A stretch of DNA of 64,000 bases, taken from contig CAVTEU010000007.1 of the NCBI GenBank assembly GCA_963733905.1, positions 682,001 through 746,000 on the forward strand, written 5' to 3'. How positions within the stretch are numbered: the first letter of the stretch is position 1; every line of letters starts with the position of its first letter. The DNA comes from DATADW01 sp963733905. Lineage in GTDB: Bacteria > Actinomycetota > Acidimicrobiia > Spongiisociales > DATADW01. Below, piece by piece: positions 7,840 through 16,201 of the stretch. A model generated the notes under the pieces. It did no database searches. It was not told the origin of the DNA and was given only the letters and a program-made list of their open reading frames with translations. The position numbers and the translations under genes are program-made.

Positions 7840-8540
7840 GAGAGTACGGGGCCTCGGCCTAACGAACCTGCCCGCTCATGCGTTATGAATGTCGAGACCC
7901 CCGGGCACGACCATCGTCCCCCCCGGCGGTGATTGTCCGGGGTCTCGCTTTTCGCCTTTGCTGATCGGTACTCGCGCGGCCTCGCCTCGTGCGTCTTCTT
8001 GACGGTGCCTTGGGCCCGGACACCCCGTGTACCTGTCTGTTTACCTCCAGGGTTGGTTCGTAACGCCCGCGATCGGCGGTAGCTTGCCGGAGATGGGCGA
8101 TTGGCAGCGCTGGTCTAGGAAATCCCGTCAGAAGTCGCTGGCTCCATGGGGGCGGCGACAGATCGTGTGGATGTCGCGAGTGCGCCGGCATCATCCGTAG
8201 GGCGGCGAAAGCAGCTCGTTTCGTAGAGTCGAAACCCCGATCGCATGCTCGGGCTGCGGGACTTCGATCACGCCGGGACCGTGGGCCAGGTCCTATTGCT
8301 CGAACAAGTGTCTGCAGAAGGCTTACAGGCGCCGCGCCGGGGTGTCATAGCCGGATGGTGGGAACGCGAAAAGCTTGCTTGCACGCGTGGTTTGGCTCTC
8401 CCAGTAATCGCGGTATGAAGCCGGATCGCTCCCCCCTCCCAGGCGCTGTTGGTTTCGCCGCCAGGGAGCGAACAGCACCCCCTCGGCCCAACACCGGGGG
8501 GGCGCGTCCGGATGTCCTACTGGCCCCGTAGCTTGCCGCT
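7840..8540. other. Gene-free stretch within the rnpB island
   Basis: I see no supportable gene in these 700 bases. Open frames here have basic, low-complexity composition and no start signals. A GGCTTACAGGCG match to the rnpB 3' end occurs at 8320-8331 but is short. The stretch may be decayed mobile DNA. Confidence 0.4.
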
Positions 8541-8771
8541 ATGTCGTGTCGTCCTCTGAGCACCAACGAGGAAGCGGTGCTCGAAGTGCTGGCGGGTAGA
8601 GCAGGCACCATCGAAGCTTTCAGCGAACAGCTGCTGCGGGATACGGCCAGGGTGGCGGCTGTGGTCTATCGGCTCCGGACAGACGGCTTCGTGTTCGGCG
8701 CCGGGCACCTGGAGCTCACCGGGTCGGGGCGGTTTCACTTACCGGGTGAGAGGCGGATCGATCCGTCCTGA
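8541..8771 (+). CDS. Small winged-helix-like protein, function unknown
   Basis: This 76-residue frame from ATG 8541 has a helix-turn-helix-like pattern: NEEAVLEVLAGR, then EAFSEQLLRDTARVAAVVYRLR and a wing-like GFVFGAGHLELTGSGRF. Its composition and the alternation of helix and strand suggest a real winged-helix domain, perhaps a small DNA-binding protein. No named family is recognised. It sits alone inside the rnpB-bracketed segment. Confidence 0.45.
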   Translation: MSCRPLSTNEEAVLEVLAGRAGTIEAFSEQLLRDTARVAAVVYRLRTDGFVFGAGHLELTGSGRFHLPGERRIDPS

Positions 8772-8785
8772 TGGCAGGGGGCGGG

Positions 8786-8935
8786 TCACCGAGTTGGAGC
8801 TGGAGATAAAGGGCCGGGTAACTCGATGACAGGCACCGCTGCGTCGGACAACAGGCCATATCCGAGGAGCAGCAGGTCAGCCACCGCCACCGAAACCAGG
8901 AGCACGATGAGCCACCTCGGGACTGTCCGCCGCAT
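8786..8935 (-). CDS. 49-residue membrane or secreted peptide, function unknown
   Basis: From ATG 8935 the frame gives MRRTVPRW, a hydrophobic helix (LIVLLVSVAVADLLLLGYGLL) and a short polar tail ending PAPTR. This has the shape of a signal anchor. No strong Shine-Dalgarno is visible and no family is recognised. The composition is much better than that of the longer frames overlapping it. Confidence 0.35.
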   Translation of the reverse strand: MRRTVPRWLIVLLVSVAVADLLLLGYGLLSDAAVPVIELPGPLSPAPTR

Positions 8936-9223
8936 ATCCGCCGCGACGTTACCCACGGTGTCTCAGAATTGCCCCGCCGAGAGCGAGTCGGTTTGTCACA
9001 CCCGGGAGATACGTTCCCGGTTGCACGGGTGCCTACCGGTTGGCACGCAGACAAGGGCGGGGATCCTCGGGTTTCCGCCCTTTGTCTATTCGAGAATGGT
9101 TCTCAGCGTCGTGCACAAAATCCTGAGAACAGGGGGGTAACGCCGGGTAGGGCTGTTACACGTTTTCCCAGGTCACGGGTACTTTTGGGATGCCGTGGGG
9201 AACGCTGAGAATGGCTGAAATCC

Positions 9224-9257
9224 AATCCGGCTTACAGGCGGGCTCGCCCCCTTTCAT
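9224..9257 (+). repeat. Attachment-site-like direct repeat, copy 2 of rnpB 3' end
   Basis: An exact 34-base copy of 5519-5552, in direct orientation and without the rest of rnpB. It marks the far edge of the putative island; ordinary chromosomal sequence (a VOC gene) begins right after it. Confidence 0.85.
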
Positions 9258-9285
9258 CCGCCCTGTTGTCAAGGCTCTCCGAGCT

Positions 9286-9677
9286 TCACAGCGGGGCGAA
9301 CAGGTCCACCGGATTGCCATTGGGGTCGAGCACCGTGGCGTACCTCTGACCCCAGAAGGCGTCCATCGGCTCTAGGTGCGAGGGGGCGCCGTACTCGACC
9401 ATTTGGGCGAAAACCGCGTCGACATCGCTCGGAGAGTCGCATTCGAAGGCGAGCGCCACGCGATGCCCGCCTCCTTGGTAGGGGGCGTCCAGTCGGAGAA
9501 GCTCTGCATGATCTCCTCGGTGTCGAGTTGGATCCTCACCCCACCGGGCAGGTCCACCGTCACGTGACCCTCGGACCCGGCGTCCTCGGGGATTGCTAGG
9601 CCGAGACGCCGGTAGAACTCGAGTGTTGCCTCCATGTCGGAAACGACGAGTTCGATCGAGTCGAATCTGGCTGCCAT
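9286..9677 (-). CDS. Glyoxalase/bleomycin-resistance (VOC) superfamily protein (frameshifted)
   Basis: This metal-binding or binding-protein fold is built of paired beta-alpha-beta-beta-beta units. The N-terminal unit is clear in one frame (FDSIELVVSDMEATLEFYRRLG). After a shift near 9475 the second unit continues in another frame (HRVALAFECDSPSDVDAV, then WGQRYATVLDPNGNPVDLFAPL). Joined length is about 130 residues, normal for single-domain VOC proteins. The substrate cannot be assigned. The shift probably is a sequencing error in the ggtaggggg run. Confidence 0.82.
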
Positions 9678-9782
9678 GTTTCACGACCTCGATTTGTCGG
9701 TGCGCTCCGACCCTAACGCCAGAGGGGTTGAGCTATACGCTCAGCGGGTATGAGTTCTCGCCTTGAGATGGAGGTTGGATAA

Positions 9783-9863
9783 ATGAGCACGAACACCATC
9801 TGGTGGATTGCCGGGGTGCTGCTGGTCATCATCCTGGTGATCGTCCTAATCCGCATGACCTGA
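9783..9863 (+). CDS. 26-residue single-helix membrane protein
   Basis: ATG 9783 encodes MSTNTIWW followed by an uninterrupted hydrophobic helix (IAGVLLVIILVIVLI) and RMT. GGAGG lies about nine bases upstream. A strong hairpin follows fifteen bases after the stop, so this looks like a complete small transcription unit. Similar mini-membrane proteins are common in actinobacteria and unassigned. Confidence 0.6.
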   Translation: MSTNTIWWIAGVLLVIILVIVLIRMT

Positions 9864-9877
9864 CCAAACACTCGAGC

Positions 9878-9908
9878 GAGGAGCGGCCGGCTTCGTCGGC
9901 CGCTCCTC
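9878..9908 (+). terminator. Hairpin terminator after the small membrane protein
   Basis: GAGGAGCGGCCG (9878-9889) pairs perfectly with CGGCCGCTCCTC (9897-9908) over 12 bp with a 7-base loop. There is no T-run after it, as is common for terminator hairpins in high-GC actinobacteria. Confidence 0.6.
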
Positions 9909-10084
9909 CGCGAGATGGAGACCATCCTCCGCATCTCTCTCCCCCGCCGGCCTCATCGTCCACGGCGGTCCCCACCGACCTAGACCCCCCTCGCCAAACC
10001 CTTCACGTCCGCGCCTGCTGAACCGGTCTTCGGAGCGGACGGGTGCCCGTGCTACATATGCACCCGCACCGGAGCGGTGGGCGG

Positions 10085-11506
10085 ATGCTGTTCCCGACTC
10101 TCAACTTTGCCATCTTCTTCCTGGTGGTTTTCACGGCCAGCTGGCTGCTGATGCCGCACCGCACCGCCTGGAAGTGGTTCATGCTCGCCGCCAGTTGGTA
10201 CTTCTATGCCAACTGGGACTGGCGGTTTGTCGCCCTGATCGCCGGATCGAGCCTGGTCAACCAGGCATTCGGCGTCGCCATCTCCCGAGCCGACGAGCCG
10301 CGCCGTCGCAAGACGTTGGTCACCGCGGCTGTTGCCACCAACCTCGTCGTGCTCGGTGTCTTCAAGTACTACGGGTTCTTCGCCGAGTCGGTCGCCGACA
10401 TGTTGGGGACGGTGGGGGTCGATTCACCGATCCCGTTCCTGCGGTTCATCCTCCCGGTGGGGATCTCCTTCCTCACCTTCCACGCCATCAGCTATGTGGT
10501 CGACATCTATCGCGGGGAGCTGGCGCCGGCACCGACCCTCGACTTCTGCGTCTATATGGCGTTCTTCCCTCACCTCGTCGCCGGGCCGATCGTCCGCGGA
10601 AGCGAGTTGCTCCCCCAGTTCCGCACCAAGAGGAACCCGCGCAAGATCGAAGCGAGCCTGGCCTTCTGGCTGATCATGGCCGGACTCGCCAAGAAGATCG
10701 TCATAGCCGACTTCCTGGCGACCAACATCGTCGACGGTGTCTTCGCCACCCCCGGCCGGTTCTCCGCCGGCGAGGTCCTGGCCGGTCTCTACGGCTACGC
10801 CGTCCAGATCTACTGCGACTTCAGCGCATACACCGACATCGCCATCGGGGTGGCCCTGCTGCTCGGGTTCCGGTTCCCGGAGAACTTCAACTCGCCCTAC
10901 GCCGCCACCTCGATCCAGGACTTCTGGCGGCGCTGGCACATCACGCTGTCCCGCTGGTTGCGCGACTACCTCTACATCCCTCTCGGCGGCAGCCGAGGGA
11001 GTCGTCCCGCCACCTACCGGAACCTGATGTTCACCATGCTGCTCGGCGGCTTGTGGCACGGGGCGGCTTGGAACTTCGTGTTCTGGGGCGGGTTACACGG
11101 CACTTGGTTGGTGTGGGAGCGATGGCGGGCGGAACGGCGGGCCGACCGGGGCCTCGAGCCACTGCCCGACACGCCGGGGCGGCGCTTCGTGCGACGGATC
11201 GTCACGTTCAACCTCGTGGTGTTCGCATGGATCTTCTTCCGCGCCGACTCGATGGCGACGGCAGTGCAGATCCTGGGCCGGCTCACCGATTGGGGACCCG
11301 CGCCCGCGGTCACCCCCGCCATCCTGCTGGCGATCGCGGTAGGGATCGGAGCACAGTATGTTCCCCGTGACTTCGTGGTCCGATTGCAGGCGGGATTCTC
11401 CCGCTGGGCACCGGCGGTGCAGGGCCTGGCTCTTGCCGTCGCCCTGGTCGTCATCGACTCTCTGGGCAGCGAGGGCGTTGCCGCGTTCATCTACTTCCAG
11501 TTCTGA
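10085..11506 (+). CDS. MBOAT-family membrane O-acyltransferase (AlgI/PatA type)
   Basis: This polytopic enzyme (about 473 residues) transfers acyl, usually acetyl, groups to extracellular polysaccharides. The N-terminus MLFPTLNFAIFF, the FKYYGFF and ISFLTFHAISYVVDIYRG segments, and HLVAGPIVRGSELLPQF are typical of AlgI. The core QDFWRRWHITLSRWLRDYLYIPLGG and the catalytic-region LWHGAAWNF (conserved His) are intact. I prefer ATG 10085, preceded by GGAGCGG, over the earlier GTG. The next gene is an SGNH-type partner starting six bases later, the usual arrangement for acetyl transfer across the membrane. Confidence 0.92.
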   Translation: MLFPTLNFAIFFLVVFTASWLLMPHRTAWKWFMLAASWYFYANWDWRFVALIAGSSLVNQAFGVAISRADEPRRRKTLVTAAVATNLVVLGVFKYYGFFAESVADMLGTVGVDSPIPFLRFILPVGISFLTFHAISYVVDIYRGELAPAPTLDFCVYMAFFPHLVAGPIVRGSELLPQFRTKRNPRKIEASLAFWLIMAGLAKKIVIADFLATNIVDGVFATPGRFSAGEVLAGLYGYAVQIYCDFSAYTDIAIGVALLLGFRFPENFNSPYAATSIQDFWRRWHITLSRWLRDYLYIPLGGSRGSRPATYRNLMFTMLLGGLWHGAAWNFVFWGGLHGTWLVWERWRAERRADRGLEPLPDTPGRRFVRRIVTFNLVVFAWIFFRADSMATAVQILGRLTDWGPAPAVTPAILLAIAVGIGAQYVPRDFVVRLQAGFSRWAPAVQGLALAVALVVIDSLGSEGVAAFIYFQF

Positions 11507-11512
11507 GGCCAT

Positions 11513-12585
11513 GTGACCGAGCAGATCACACCAACCCGAACTCCCCGCCAAGTGCCGGCCGGATATGTGCTGGTGACGGTGGTGGTGGCGCTCGGCGTCA
11601 CCCTGCTCCTCAACGCCACACTGCTCGAGCGGGGCGCCAGGGCCCAGGCACCCAGTTGGACGCGGACGGTTTCCCTCGCCCTGATCGAGCCGATCGCCGG
11701 TGTCACCCGCTTCCTCGGCCTGGACCGGCCCCGGGAGGCGATCAACAGCGCCCTCGGGAGGGAGTCCTCGACACCACCCCCGGAGGGCGAGGTCGTCACC
11801 GCCGCCTCGTCCAGCACCACGACAACGCCACCGAGCGGTACGACGAACGGTCCCCGCAACAACGGCACCGGTCGCAGGCCGACGACGACCGAGCGACGAG
11901 CGACGTCGCCGTCGGGCTGCGGACCCCTACCTCCGACCAACCGCTGACGGTGTGGATGATGGGGGACTCGATGGTGGAGACGCCCGGGCCACAGTTTCTG
12001 AACGTGGCCGACGGGACCGGCGTGGTCGATGCGGAGGTGTTCTTCAAGTACATCTCGGGGCTCAACCGTCGCGATTACTTCGACTGGCCCGGCTACTTCT
12101 CCGAGGAGCTGCCCAAGGTCGATCCCGATGCGGTGATCGTCACCTTCGGCGCCAACGACGGCCAGGACGCCTTTACCGATGATGGGGTTCTCGAGGCATG
12201 GTCGCCGGAGTGGTTCGATTGGTACCGCCCACGCGTCGAGGAGGCGATGGACGTCCTCTCCGAGAACGTCGATGGGATCGTCTATTGGATGGGGCTTCCG
12301 GTGATGGAGAACGACACATTCACCGAACATGCCAGCCAGCTCAATGATCTGTTCGCCGAGGAGGCAGCGGAGCGCCCCAACATCGAGTACGTAGACATTT
12401 GGGAGCTGTTCCAGGACGAGACCGGCAACTACAACGCCTATCTCCCCGATCCCGACGGCGGCGTCACCCAGGTGCGGTACCCAGACGGTGTCCACTTCAC
12501 GCCACAGGGCGGCCTGCTTCTCGCAAGGCACCTGATGGGACTGATAGCCGAGGACGCCGGGTTCGAGTACGACCCGGACGCCTGA
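11513..12585 (+). CDS. SGNH-hydrolase-like, membrane-anchored partner of the MBOAT enzyme (frameshifted)
   Basis: The protein has a short cytoplasmic head, one membrane helix (YVLVTVVVALGVTLLLNATLL), a Thr/Ser/Pro-rich linker and an SGNH domain. The domain shows the GDSM block I, a TFGANDGQD block III-like Asn, and DGVHFTPQG with the block V Asp-x-x-His. The linker reading frame changes near 11890, after which the SGNH domain continues to 12585. Start is GTG 11513. Such DUF459-like proteins finish O-acetyl transfer on the outer face. The shift is probably an assembly error, since both halves are well conserved. Confidence 0.85.
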
Positions 12586-12589
12586 GCAC

Positions 12590-13252
12590 ATGTGCGGTCG
12601 TTTCGCCCTCGCCGCCGGGATCGACCGCTACGCAGAATGGTTTGGAGTCGAGGAGATCAGAGCCGAACCCCTGCCCCCGAGTTGGAACGTCGCGCCCACC
12701 GACCCCGTCTACGGAATCGCAGAGATCGACGGACGGCGCATGTTGGGGTCGTTCCGCTGGGGGCTGCTCCCCCATTGGGAGGAGCGAGTCGGGTCCGGTC
12801 ACATCAACGCCAGGGCGGAGACCCTGATGGAGAAACCGGCGTTCCGCAAGGCGGCCATGACCAGGCGGATCCTGATCCCGGCAGATGGCTTCTACGAATG
12901 GCGCCGGCGGGATGGCACCCGGACCGCCCACCACATCGCATTCGGGGACGGTTCCCCCATGGCGTTCGCCGGCATCTGGTCGGGGTGGCACAGCCCCGAG
13001 GGCGAGCGGCTGGTGACCTGCGCCATCGTCACCGGCAACCCAAATCCCGTGGTCCGGCCTTTCCACGACCGGATGCCTCTGGCCCTCGACCCGAGCGTCT
13101 GGGACGACTGGCTGGACCCCGCCCAGACCGACCCGGTGGCGATTCTCGACCAGCTGCGGACGGTGCCCGCGGACAACTGGGTGACGTGGAGGGTGTCCGA
13201 CAGGGTCAATTCGGTTCGCAACAACGGCGCCGATCTGGTCGCTCCGGTGTGA
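12590..13252 (+). CDS. SRAP-domain protein (YedK/HMCES-like)
   Basis: SRAP proteins form a thiazolidine DNA-protein crosslink with abasic sites in single-stranded DNA, shielding them. The catalytic Cys2 (MCGRF), the active-site Asn (SWNVAPT), ARAETL, and the ADGFYEW and HDRMP motifs (active Glu and His) are all present. At 220 residues the length is normal. Start is ATG 12590 with only four bases after the SGNH gene stop, suggesting transcriptional read-through. No LexA box is evident. Confidence 0.93.
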   Translation: MCGRFALAAGIDRYAEWFGVEEIRAEPLPPSWNVAPTDPVYGIAEIDGRRMLGSFRWGLLPHWEERVGSGHINARAETLMEKPAFRKAAMTRRILIPADGFYEWRRRDGTRTAHHIAFGDGSPMAFAGIWSGWHSPEGERLVTCAIVTGNPNPVVRPFHDRMPLALDPSVWDDWLDPAQTDPVAILDQLRTVPADNWVTWRVSDRVNSVRNNGADLVAPV

Positions 13253-13280
13253 TCCGACTCCGTCACTACCCTCCCGCACG

Positions 13281-13877
13281 ATGGCGCGTTTGCTGCTCGT
13301 CCGACATGCGCCCACCGCCGACACAGGCACCAGGCTCACCGGCCGGCTTCCAGGCGTCTCGCTGAGCGAGGACGGCCGGCTCGCAGCCAAGCGCCTGGCG
13401 GAGCGGCTCGCCGACCAAAAGGTGCGAGCTGTGTTCACCTCACCTCTGGAGCGCACCGCCGAGACCGCCGCCCAGATCGCGGCCGCCCACAAACTCCAAC
13501 CGGTGGTCGACGAGCGGTTGCTCGAGGTGGACTACGGCAAGTGGTCGGGTCGCACCCTGACATCTCTCCGCCGTCTCAAGGCATGGCGGACCGTGATGGT
13601 CGCACCCTCACGCATGCGGTTCCCCGATGGGGAGAGCCTGCTCGAGGCGCAGACACGGGCCGTCGCCGCTTGCGAGGAGATCGCCGGGCGGAAGGGCATC
13701 GTTGTCGCGGTGACCCATGCCGACATCATCAAGGCGGTCGTGTCCCACTACCTCGGCCAGCCGCTCGACCTCTTCCAGCGGATCGCGGTGGCACCTTCGT
13801 CGGTGACAGTGCTCGAGTTGGCCGATGGAGGCATCCCCGTGGTCCTGGCGGTGAACACACTGGATAGCCTCCCGTGA
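13281..13877 (+). CDS. Histidine-phosphatase family protein (MSMEG_4193 type)
   Basis: The RHG-type motif is present as LLVRHAPT at residues 5-12, with the second catalytic His in VTHADII near residue 155. Length (198) and the following gene pair match the conserved actinobacterial cluster phosphatase - DUF3090 - SCO1664, which in many genomes lies beside the mycothiol ligase gene mshC. The stop overlaps the start of the DUF3090 gene by four bases. Substrate is unknown. Confidence 0.88.
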   Translation: MARLLLVRHAPTADTGTRLTGRLPGVSLSEDGRLAAKRLAERLADQKVRAVFTSPLERTAETAAQIAAAHKLQPVVDERLLEVDYGKWSGRTLTSLRRLKAWRTVMVAPSRMRFPDGESLLEAQTRAVAACEEIAGRKGIVVAVTHADIIKAVVSHYLGQPLDLFQRIAVAPSSVTVLELADGGIPVVLAVNTLDSLP

Positions 13878-14374
13878 GCCGGCTCGAGCTCGGGCCGGCG
13901 CAGCGCTTCGCCGCCGGTGCCGTCGGCAGCCCCGGTCGGCGACGGTTCTTCATCGAAGTGGATGCTGGCGGCGGACGCCATCGCTTCCTCCTCGAGAAGG
14001 GCCAGGTGGTGGCACTCGCCCAACGGGCCCTCGAGCTCCTCAGCGAGAACGGCGTCGTCCCCGACCGGGAAGCTGTCGAGATGGTCCAACAGCGCGGGCT
14101 CGAAGTCGAGGAAAGTGACGACGTCGAGTTTCGGGTGGGCGACATCGCTCTCCAGCTGCAGCCATCGGAGCTCGTCTCGGTGACGCTCGACCCGGTGGAG
14201 GAAGGGGGCGAAGGGATCTCGTTCGTGGTGGCACCCGAACAACTCCAGGCGATGGCGGTGGCCGCGCTCGACGTGGCGGCTCATGGCCGGCCGATCTGCC
14301 CCCGCTGTCGCCTCCCCATGGATCCCGACGGTCACAATTGCCCGGCGGTGAACGGTCATCGCACCGGTGATTGA
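13874..14374 (+). CDS. DUF3090-family protein
   Basis: This 166-residue protein opens with SRLELGPAQRFAAGAVGSPGRRRFFIEV and ends with the conserved CPRCRLPMDPDGHNCP zinc-ribbon-like segment. That is the layout of DUF3090, an actinobacterial family of unknown biochemistry. It overlaps its neighbours on both sides (four and eight bases), so the three genes are translationally coupled. Confidence 0.9.
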   Translation: MSRLELGPAQRFAAGAVGSPGRRRFFIEVDAGGGRHRFLLEKGQVVALAQRALELLSENGVVPDREAVEMVQQRGLEVEESDDVEFRVGDIALQLQPSELVSVTLDPVEEGGEGISFVVAPEQLQAMAVAALDVAAHGRPICPRCRLPMDPDGHNCPAVNGHRTGD

Positions 14375-15053
14375 ACGGCGGGGACCACGGGTAGCCGAGG
14401 TGGTGGGTCTCCTCCCATACGCCTCGAACGCCACCCTCCTCGGCCGGGATGAAGACGGCGAGCAGGTGGTCTACAAGCCGGACCGTGGCCAACAGCCGCT
14501 GTGGGACTTCGAGGCGGAATCGCTCTCGGCAAGGGAAGCGCTGACTTTCGACGTTTCCGCCGCAATGGGCATCGATGTCGTCCCCGAGACCTGGCTGGCG
14601 GATGGGCCATTCGGGCCCGGCTCGGCACAACGCTGGGTGGACGAGGACATCGACGCCGACCCACGACCCCTTCTTCGTGGGCCCGACGAGCGTCTCTGGT
14701 CGATCGCCGTGCTCGACATCGTGTGCAACAACGCCGACCGCAAGCTGGGGCACGTTCTCATCGACAAGTCGGGGCGCCTCTGGGCCATCGACCAAGGGCT
14801 CACCTTCCATCCGCTCCCCAAGCTGCGCACCGTGCTGTGGGGGTTCGCCGGGGACCGGTTGCCTCCGGCGATGATGGAGGCGCTCCGGCGGCTGTGCACC
14901 GAGATCGACGGGTGGCTCGGCGCCAGGGTGGCCGACCTGCTCGGGACCGGCGAGGAGTCCGGGCTGCGCCGCCGGGTCGACGAGTTGCTCACCAACCCAA
15001 TCCACCCCCAGCCACCCACCGATCGGCCGCCCGTGCCCTGGCCGGCGTGGTGA
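14367..15053 (+). CDS. SCO1664-family protein (phosphoinositide-kinase-like fold)
   Basis: A 228-residue protein with VVYKPDRGQQPLWDF (a Lys-containing strand), a WSIAVLDIVCNNADRKLGHVL loop and AIDQGLTFHP. These resemble the catalytic Asp-x-x-x-x-Asn and metal-binding Asp of PI3/PI4-kinase-like folds. It starts at GTG 14367 inside the DUF3090 gene. It belongs to the conserved trio with the phosphatase and DUF3090; the target is unknown. Confidence 0.88.
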   Translation: MIERRGPRVAEVVGLLPYASNATLLGRDEDGEQVVYKPDRGQQPLWDFEAESLSAREALTFDVSAAMGIDVVPETWLADGPFGPGSAQRWVDEDIDADPRPLLRGPDERLWSIAVLDIVCNNADRKLGHVLIDKSGRLWAIDQGLTFHPLPKLRTVLWGFAGDRLPPAMMEALRRLCTEIDGWLGARVADLLGTGEESGLRRRVDELLTNPIHPQPPTDRPPVPWPAW

Positions 15054-15060
15054 GCGTCGA

Positions 15061-15986
15061 CTATCCGGGTGAGCGGCGACCTGCGGTCCCGATCAACACG
15101 CCAACCAAGACAAGTCCGCACCCGGCTAGCTGGGCAGCCGAGGGCCGCTCGCCAAGGATCCACGCCCCGAGCATCAACGTGGCGAGCGGCTGGAGGACCA
15201 GCACCATCGAGGTGACAACGGCGGGCAGACGGGGAAGCGACACCGTGATCAAGAGCCAACCTGCCACTTGAGCGGTGAGAGCGAGCAACACCAGCCATCC
15301 CTGCGCCGGCCACCCTGGCGTCATGTCGAGATCGCCGATCACAAATCCAGCCGCCATCGAGGCGACCGCGGCCACGGCGGTGGCATCGGTGAGCGGCCCG
15401 GCGGGCCGTCGCAGGTCCTTCGAGCTCTGCCGGAGTAAGAAGGATGAACCCGGCGTAGGCGATCGAGGTCGCCGATTCCGAACACCACCCCCAACAGCGG
15501 GTCGCTCCCGTAGGCCCCTTCCCCCACGACGCCCGAAATGAGAACCACACCGCTGAGCAGGATGGGGATCGCCAAGAAGATCCGCCGATCCGGGCGCTCC
15601 CCCAGCAACCACCAGGCGACGAAGGCGACGACCACCACCTGGAGGTTGGCCAGCACGGTTCCCAAACCGGCGCCGACGAACTCGATGGCATAGTGCCAGG
15701 ACACCAGATCGGCGGCGAAGAAGATCCCGGCGGTCGCAGCCAGCATCCTGTTGCGGCGGGGACGCGGGCCATAAGCGCGATCCTCGCGGTAGGCGAGGAA
15801 CCCGAGGACGGGAAGTGCGTAGAGGCAGCGGAAGAAGGCCGCCGTCGCCGGGCTGACCGCGGCGAGCGAGACGAAAATCCCGGCGAAAGCGATGCACATC
15901 GCCCCCCCGACTCCACCGAGCAGGGGGTGCCGATCAATCAGCGCGGGTCTACTGCCGGTCAGGTCGAGTGCCGGTTCGGGCTGCAT
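15061..15986 (-). CDS. EamA/DMT-family transporter (frameshifted)
   Basis: The protein would have ten membrane helices in two EamA repeats and probably exports small metabolites. The first repeat is in the frame starting ATG 15986 (HPLLGGVGGAMCIAFAG, then ANLQVVVVAFVAWWLLGERPDRR). The second repeat continues in another frame after a shift near 15430-15470 (MVLVLQPLATLMLGAWILGERPSAAQLAG). The LGERP signature occurs in both repeats. Joined length of about 307 residues is normal. It converges on the SCO1664 gene. Confidence 0.88.
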
Positions 15987-16088
15987 CCGGCTCGTTACGG
16001 TATTCGGGTCGAGCCGGCCGGGATCGCAGGTGGATTCCCGAGTTCCGTTTCGGCGTGGGACAACCACCAACCCGGTGGACCAGCCACG

Positions 16089-16145
16089 CAAGAACTTCAG
16101 CTCCCACACCACCGCACACGGTTCTGGCGTGACAGAACTCACCAC
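16089..16145. repeat. Hairpin repeat related to the 17.2-kb repeats
   Basis: CCACGCAAGAAC at 16090 is followed by GTTCTGGCGTG about 30 bases later, an imperfect inverted repeat. The left arm, with its CCAGC context, also occurs in the two tandem units at 17182-17320. The element lies between the EamA gene and the DUF559-like gene. Confidence 0.45.
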
Positions 16146-16201
16146 ACCCGGTGGGCACGGGCTGCACGCCAGACCGGAAGACCACTGTGGGGTGTGAGCC
16201 T

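Larger units (their letters stand above)
5519..9257. mobile_element. Putative integrated island bracketed by rnpB 3'-end repeats
   Basis: The 3.7-kb segment between the two 34-bp rnpB repeats is gene-poor and holds an esterase-like gene, a hypothetical membrane protein and a few small ORFs. Immediately inside copy 1 is CCCCTGACCAGGGG, close to the CCCCTGACCTGGGG beside the tRNA-derived repeats at 47-57 kb. No integrase or recombinase gene is recognisable inside, so this would be a decayed or non-autonomous element. Integration is an inference from the repeat geometry. Confidence 0.55.

Noticed and set aside
7883..8194. 103-residue open frame on the minus strand in the rnpB island
   Set aside because: Highly basic, proline- and arginine-rich composition, no start signal and no family.
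8320..8331. Third copy of the rnpB 3' end
   Set aside because: Only 12 bases match exactly and flanks diverge, so chance similarity cannot be excluded.
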